This document shows, piece after piece, positions 58,283-64,000 of a stretch of 64,000 nt of DNA. The notes beneath the pieces were generated by a model, which had not been told where the DNA came from, ran no database searches, and worked only from the letters and a program-made list of their open reading frames with translations. The position numbers were made by a program, and so were the translations under genes. Origin of the DNA: Paramecium tetraurelia. Taxonomy: Eukaryota > Ciliophora > Oligohymenophorea > Peniculida > Parameciidae. The stretch covers positions 62,001 to 126,000 of the forward strand of contig NW_001799089.1 in assembly GCF_000165425.1 (NCBI RefSeq). Reading direction: 5' to 3'. Each line of letters begins with the position of its first letter. Positions within the stretch are counted from its first letter, which is position 1.

Positions 58283-58834
58283 ATGAATGACTAATTAAAA
58301 AGGATGGAAAAAGGGAAAAATAACAGATGCAGATTGCTACATAAAGTCTACACTTAAAAAAAGAAGGCACCATTAAATAATATGAGTTTCCAAATAAGAG
58401 TTTAAAATATGATAAAGCAGATTCGGGTTGATTAATTTGAGAGAAGTCGCTGCTTAAGTGAATACGAAAATAGGTTTCCATACATCTAAAGATTGAATCC
58501 AATTACCAGACCTTAAAACATAGAACCTTTAAATTTAAAGCTAAGCACAATCCGTACTACTTCTCGATAAAGCAACTTAATTATTGATGGGACTATTAAG
58601 AAAGAGTAATAAAAAAATAATTCTCAAGCAAGTTTAGATTTAAATCTTAGACTTACCTCAAGTCCTTAAAGATTTTATAATAAGAATAAAATCTCAATAT
58701 AGGCATTAATGTTGAAAGATATAATTACTTTAAAAGAATAGAAAATAAAAATAGACTAGCGAACATAAGCAGAATCAAATTTTTTCTAAAATATATCTAG
58801 TTGGTCTAGAAAATCTTCTGATAGTATTATTTGA
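58283..58834 (+). CDS. Hypothetical basic protein (183 aa)
   Basis: This is an intronless frame starting MNDQLKRMEKGKNNRCRLLH and ending SRKSSDSII at TGA 58832-58834. It is rich in K, R, N, Q, S and L with several helices (IRVQNMIKQIRVDQFERSR). The high charge and lack of hydrophobic core segments suggest a partly disordered protein. No family is recognised. Confidence 0.65.
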
Positions 58835-59233
58835 TTTGTATATATACCCTTGATCTTTTAAGGTTTTAATGATTTAATAATGATTTCTCTTCCAATTTAT
58901 ACTAATTCTATTGAAGTTTCAATTGAACATCATATATATTTTTAATAGTCTACTGAAATCTAAATGATTATTAAACCTAAATAGAATTAGATATCATATA
59001 TTTGAAATTTTGTTCAGCTTTTAAATTTGACATTCTTTGAGAAGCTTTAATAAAGGTAATTTGATGAGAAAACTAGAACCATATCATTTTATATATAATG
59101 CAAAATTTAATTATACCGAATTTTCTTAGCCAAAGAAATGAATTTGTAAAGAAAATAAAATATATTCTTAGAATAGGAGAGACTCAAATTGCTATTTATT
59201 TATTTGTTTGAATAATTTACTATATTGTATTAA
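58835..59233. other. AT-rich convergent gap (~400 bp)
   Basis: No supported frame; A/T-rich. Confidence 0.45.
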
Positions 59234-59539
59234 TCATTTGGGTACGTCCTTCTTTCTTTATCTTCTTTATTCAACTTATTTCTTTCTTTCCTCTTCAATT
59301 AAATCCTTTCTTCCTGCATGCCAATTTGGTCCTTTTCTCTTTTATTAAGGTCCAGCTCCAGCAGCAGCAGCTGATCCAAATCTAATATATTATTTCATAT
59401 ATCAAAACCTTCTGTTGAAGCAAATTCTTTTGTATGCTCTTCCTTTTGGGATTTTGTGTCTTCTAACTTGCTTCTCAATTTTTGGTGTTTGTTTTCTGAC
59501 TTTACCTGCTTTGGCCAATGTTCCGTGAAGTTTTCCCAT
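59234..59539 (-). CDS. RPS30: 40S ribosomal protein eS30 (RPS30)
   Basis: This is a small-subunit ribosomal protein, with no ubiquitin-like leader. It reads [40 protein letters not shown] then NRRF, matching the family's KVHGSLARAGKVRxQTPKV ... TGRAKRRxQYNRRF. After a 27-nt intron inside NRRF there is a lineage-specific alanine stretch ([20 protein letters not shown]) and a longer basic tail (EERKKQVEQRRQRKKDVPK). 92 residues, longer than the ~60-residue core. Start 59539, TGA 59234-59236. Confidence 0.85.
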
Positions 59540-60341
59540 AATAATTATTTTTAATAAAAAAGATTTAAATTTTTTTGATTAATCAATGAGATTGCAGTCT
59601 AAAGGGGTGTTCTGTACTAAATGAATTTGCAGAGATAAATAATAACTAAAATGTCGATAAGGTTTATGATTAGATCCATTGATATTCTTAATAAAAACAA
59701 AGAACATGAATTACAACGATATATATTATAATAAAAGTGAGAAAAATGTTAGATTGGTTGTAAAATTGTATAAAATAAAAGAAAATCTCCAATTTGATAA
59801 AATATACATTGAAATTAAATCTCCTCAGAATGAAAAAATGAATTTAATCATAATTGTATTTAGTTTTCATAAAATTGCAAGAGGTGGAAATACATAACAA
59901 TTTCAAAATTCAATATAAGTGAATTTTTAACCTGAATAAGTTTAAGAGAGCTGTTCTACTTGAATAAATATATTATATAAACTAAATTAAAAGCTGAATT
60001 ATTAATTTAAATAATAATACTATATTCTAATAACACTCTCCCTTCCCGCATCTATTTAATACAGTGTAGCCTTTCAGAAAAGAACAAGTAAGCATATATT
60101 CTAATTATTTGAATTGATATTTACAATAGTTTACTATTTAAATATATAAGAAAAGGTTAATGAGCTTAATATTTCAGAAAAAAGAGATATATTCAGATTT
60201 TTAATTAATGAAATGAAAGCTAAATTTATCAATAAAAAATATAAATAAATTTGTAAACTAAAGATCGTAATAAAGATAAAAGTCTAATGATTTGACTCAA
60301 GGATATAAAAGGTCTCAAAGTTTATAGAACTCACTTGCAAG
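59540..60341. other. AT-rich gap (~800 bp) with one weak small frame
   Basis: Mostly A/T-rich spacer. A possible 85-aa frame is listed at 59706-59963. I see no tRNA-like or snRNA-like motif. Confidence 0.4.
59706..59963 (+). CDS. Possible small protein (85 aa), weak
   Basis: The frame MNYNDIYYNKSEKNVRLVVK ... VQESCST to TGA 59961-59963 has some ciliate glutamine codons but also a plain low-complexity look. It may be real but has no recognised domain and no supporting neighbour. Confidence 0.35.
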
Positions 60342-60855
60342 ATGGACAAATATTATGATACTAATTAAAATTAAAAATTGAACTAAAATGGAATCAAAAG
60401 TTAAGATAATAATCTTTCAATAATTTTTATGTCACTGAGATAAAGAGACATTTAAAAAAATAAAATCATAGTCGAGAGGTCAAAGGTGAGTTTAATATGA
60501 TAACTTCCATTTGAATTAATTCGAATTTCAGTAATGTATCAAAATGGATTCATAAGATAAAGGAGAGTTTTGTTAACATAAACAAGTTTTTAGTCTGAAT
60601 AGTTATTTAGGACACATGTTTGTGATAGAACATAAAAAGAGGTTTTGCCCAATTTTTTAAGAAAATGTGCGACAATTAGAGATAAATTCAGAATGTGTAA
60701 CTTTGTATTAAGATATAAACAATTAAATAAAACATAAGGGAAGGAGGATCTTATATGTTAGATTATCTCAGAAGGCAAAATAAGGGATTTTAATGATGTA
60801 ATCAAATGTAAATTTACCTAATTTTAAAGAAAGGGTAAAGAAACAGAAAAGATGA
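60342..60855 (+). CDS. Hypothetical protein (up to 155 aa), start uncertain
   Basis: The downstream frame is convincing: MDSQDKGEFCQHKQVFSLNS, GHMFVIEHKKRFCPIFQENV, INNQIKHKGRRILYVRLSQK, ending RVKKQKR at TGA 60853-60855. It may start at ATG 60544 (103 aa), or at ATG 60342 if a 46-nt intron (60486-60531, GTGAG...TTCAG) is removed. That intron would be much longer than all others here. Basic, unrecognised. Confidence 0.6.
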
Positions 60856-60968
60856 TAATGTATGTTATATAGTTTAAGGAAAAAATGAAGGACAGGCAAT
60901 AATGATTGATTGATAATATAAATCCTTAATATTTATATAAATAAATTTATTAGAAAATAAAGACTAAA

Positions 60969-61765
60969 ATGGAAGAAAAACAATTGACATTTTCTTAAAG
61001 ACATGCTTAGAAATTTAATGGGGCATTAATAGAGATGATATCGATGGCTTTATTTGCATATGGGTAAGAAAAATGTGAGAATTTAGAATTGTGTGCTCAG
61101 AAGGAAAGGATGGTAAGATAGCGTTAGCATTTTTTGGATCTTTAGCATTATGTGCACCAATTAGTGGTGGACATATAAATCCAGCTGTAATTTAGATGTA
61201 ATAAATAGGTGACATTAGCAATGTGGCTGACTAGATAAATATCAACTGGTACATGTTTACTATATTGGATTGCTTAACTGATTGGTGCATTTGGTGGCGG
61301 ATTCTTTTGTTATATGGTTTTGGGATAAATCAATAGTCCTATGGTGACTGATTTGAACTTTCATTGGATAATTGCAGACTTATGTGGTGAAGCTCTTGGA
61401 TCCTTCTCTTTCATTCTAATGATATTAATTTAATGTAAATTCTCTAAATAATTGAAAGGCAATCCCAAAACAACTTTCTCTGATAAACCAATTGCTAGTA
61501 TTATTCTTATAACTCTGTCATTGCATTTATCAAGATGCTACACTTCCCATTCTGGAGGTATTAAGAAGTTTAATATATAGGTTGTTTGAATCCTGGGATG
61601 GCAGTGGCCTTGGAATTATTTTAGGTTCTAAAGACTAATGAAGTCGAAAGATTGGATTCTATGTGGGTATTCATAGCTGGACCTTTTGCTGGAGCCATAG
61701 TTGCTGTTATATTCTTTAAATTAATTTATCAACCAGCATTTAATAGATATTATAAGAATGCATGA
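60969..61765 (+). CDS. Aquaporin-family channel (MIP)
   Basis: This is a 242-residue channel with six membrane helices. Start MEEKQLTFSQRHAQKFNGAL, first helix IEMISMALFAYG, then KIALAFFGSLALCAPISGGH followed by the intact loop-B motif INPAV. Helices MWLTRQISTGTCLLYWIAQL and LCGEALGSFSFILMILI follow. Loop E reads SGGCLNPGMAVALELF (NPG) and the last helix MWVFIAGPFAGAIVAVIFF. Introns: 23 nt (after FAYG), 22 nt (after NPA) and 23 nt (in SGG). Stop TGA is at 61763-61765. Unlike the other aquaporin here its first NPA is canonical, so it is likelier to conduct water or glycerol-like solutes. Confidence 0.9.
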
Positions 61766-61800
61766 TATATATAAACAATTTTAATAATTTTAATTTAATA

Positions 61801-64000
61801 TCAACACCACTATTAGACATATTGCCAAACACAAATTACAGCTGATATATGAACATTTAAAGATCTAATAACTCCATACTGAGGAATCTCAACACAATTA
61901 TCCATTAGTTCTATGTATTCAATAGGTAATCCAGTCTTTTCTCTGCCCAACACTAAAACAGTCTTCTTGTCAAATTTGAAATTCACAATTGATTTGCTCT
62001 AACTTGTTTATTCTAATGCTACCAATTAATAACCTTATAATCTCTTTAGTTACAAGTAATTCATTAAATGATCTTCCTTGATTTCTAAAATTGGTAAATG
62101 CTATTCAGCACTCACACTAACAGCCTAATATTATTCATCCTATAAGATCTTTTTGTTGGGTAACACTAATTCTCTGCATCCAAATATTTCACAAGTTCTA
62201 GTCAGATGACCAAAATTAGGTATTTTTTCTAACAAAGTTGCTACAACAATGATGTCTCCTACAATTTATCTTGGTTGATATGCCTTAAATAAATCAAATT
62301 AATCCATTATCAAATTGATTTTCCTTTAGAAATTTAGTTATTACGAATATTGTGTACTCAACTATTATCTTTCGACATATTAAAACCAAGGAGGAGGGGG
62401 ATTTTCACTCATATTGTCTTCACTTTTGAGTTCAGCAATAGTTTGAGTGCATGTGTTCTTGAGTATTTCAATTATGGATGGATGAATAATCTCACCGAAT
62501 GTATCAAATTATATTGTTAATATTCCATCCAAATCGAAAGTTACCATCAATTTTTCATATCTTTCAATCAAAGCACCAATATTCTTAATGATCTTCTAGC
62601 ATTCCCTATTACTTTCAAAATATTCAATGAAGTCCTTGTATTCCAATTTCTGCTTCTTTATGTATTATAAACAAGTAGTTTGACAAAGAGATCTGATGTA
62701 GGCTACATTTGAACTAACTAAAGGAAATAGTTTATCAAAGAATTTCTATGAGAACTTATTTTATTAATTATGCAATAGGAAAATACACGATATGAAAGTA
62801 GTAGGGATTTGGATATTTACTTTTAATTTTGGATCACTCAAAGTTTAAATAATTCTTGGAGCCCAGATATCAGGGTAATTATCTATCAAAAAACTCATCA
62901 TCAACTCAATATATTATCTATACTGAGGATTGTTCAAAGTATCGAAAGCCTTCCAAATTAACTATTCCAATTCTACTAAATATTTCTTATCATCGCCAAA
63001 CACTTTCTGATAATTTTCTGGCTTCAATAAAAATTTTAAGCAACAAATATTCTACCATACATGCAATTTCATCCTGAATTATTTAGTGTATTGCATATAA
63101 GCATTCTTGTATCTATCCTTAATTGATACTTCTATCAAGAATTTAATGTAATACAACAATTCCTTTTCATACCCTCCTTGCTTTCCCAATTCAAATAAGA
63201 AATTGAATATCAAAAACCTTGGATATGCCCCAAAAAATTCCCCTTTGCATGAAATCAAATGCTTAACATTGTTTGCCAATGGGACGTATTATTCTGATGA
63301 TGCCAAAATTTCAGAAGAATCATACCCTCTCAATTCACTCCCTTTTATTAACTTAAATAGTATATAGTAAAATGTTGGTAATCTATTAGGATGTTTATGT
63401 AAACATATAATTAAATTATTTGCTATCTTCCTTTGTATAACCCATTGTTTTTAGTGCTGTTTCATTATCACTCTAATAACCTATTCAACTGCCTCATATA
63501 ATTCTCCTTCAAAAAAGCATGGATCAATAATAAAATCTACATATGCTAATATTTCATCTAAATTAGTATGAGTTCCAAACACATGCATCATCTATTGAAA
63601 AGAGTTTATTGCAACTTACTTAAATTGTTCACTTGATTCTTTATTGAATGCTATCTCTGGTCCATACACCGATCTTAATAATTAATACAAAGTTATTGAA
63701 TCATAAGCATTGAATTAATCAGTGATATCAATTATATTACTGATTAAATTTTATACTTAAGTATGGTATTCTTAAGGTTTATGATTTACTTCTCTGAATA
63801 ATGTTAAGATGTGACTTAAATAGTGTAAAGTCAAGTTTTTTAATTATCTATCTTACTCAATGCATTGCAATTTGCTTAATAATTACAAACCATATTTTAA
63901 AAATAGTTCTTCAACAAATAATCCTGTTTTATTTCTTTTGGCTTATTGTAATGCTATATTTGTAGCCTTTAAAGTCTTAATTAACAATTCTAAATGAATT
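61801..64000 (-). CDS. Trm3/TARBP1-type tRNA 2'-O-ribose methyltransferase, partial (5' end off window)
   Basis: The C-terminal ~160 residues form a SpoU/TrmH methyltransferase: IVVATLLEKIPNFGHLTRTC, VLVLGREKTGLPIEYIEL and the signature CVEIPQYGVIRSLNVHISAV. The linker contains NPPPPWFQYVERQQLS. Upstream to the window edge the frame is open with no TGA and encodes alpha-helical repeats (HEAT-like) such as KIANNLIICLHKHPNRLPTF and KNAYMQYTKQF. In yeast Trm3 and human TARBP1 a long helical N-terminus precedes the same enzyme domain, which methylates G18 of tRNAs. A long GT...AG stretch near 62760-62825 is read as coding. TGA 61801-61803. It converges with the aquaporin, 35 bp away. Confidence 0.85.

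Noticed and set aside
1-64000. Transposons, retroelement or virus-like remnants, CRISPR arrays, internal eliminated sequences
   Set aside because: No reverse transcriptase, transposase, capsid or integrase motifs, no long terminal or inverted repeats and no spaced direct repeats were seen; the macronuclear origin would also have removed eliminated sequences.

Overview
This window looks like macronuclear (somatic) DNA of a ciliate of the Paramecium type. Long conserved proteins can be read only if TAA and TAG mean glutamine and TGA is the single stop. Nearly every conserved gene is cut by tiny GT...AG introns, mostly 20-32 nt. The DNA is very AT-rich and gene-dense, with some genes only 10-41 bp apart. 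I re-translated all genes with the ciliate code and removed the tiny introns by hand. Where exons are listed, total exon length was checked to be a multiple of three. All coordinates run from first to last coding base, including the stop and the introns.

Left part (1-15.5 kb): a partial glutamine-rich gene runs off the left edge. It is followed by VPS33 (HOPS/CORVET tethering), divergent from an SNF1/AMPK-type kinase. Next come ribosomal protein uS12 (RPS23), a coiled-coil protein divergent from Integrator subunit 11, a hypothetical protein, a leucine-rich-repeat protein of PPP1R42 type, a small hypothetical and an FCP1/SCP-like phosphatase.

Middle part (16-41.5 kb): a giant intronless pseudokinase plus leucine-rich-repeat protein, a tandem CCCH zinc-finger protein, a long coiled-coil protein, an aquaporin-family channel with an altered NPA motif, a PP2C phosphatase with a possible mitochondrial leader, CHMP1 (ESCRT-III), an SF-assemblin of striated rootlets, the glutamate-cysteine ligase of glutathione synthesis, ribophorin II of the oligosaccharyltransferase, a radial spoke head protein (RSP4/6), the proteasome beta-2-type subunit, a J-domain protein and several unrecognised small genes.

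Right part (42-64 kb): a putatively myristoylated EF-hand/PH/protein-kinase gene with an in-frame TGA, a chromodomain protein, two genes for low-complexity or coiled-coil proteins, a CK1-type kinase, a B-box protein, a long glutamine/asparagine-rich coiled-coil protein, a dynein light chain, ribosomal protein eS30, a second aquaporin and the 3' part of a Trm3/TARBP1-type tRNA 2'-O-ribose methyltransferase running off the right edge. Gene-poor AT-rich gaps of 0.4-1.2 kb lie between 50 and 60 kb.

No operons are expected in this organism, so gene order is not evidence of shared function. Several themes recur: cilia and basal bodies (RSP4/6, dynein light chain, SF-assemblin, PPP1R42-like), membrane traffic (VPS33, CHMP1) and phospho-signalling. 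I found no rRNA, tRNA, CRISPR array, telomeric repeat, transposon or virus-like element. The most interesting points are the EF-hand/PH/kinase gene with its internal TGA, the pseudokinase-LRR protein, the aquaporin with HIA in place of NPA, candidate 17-19 nt introns, and four single-base shifts in otherwise conserved genes.
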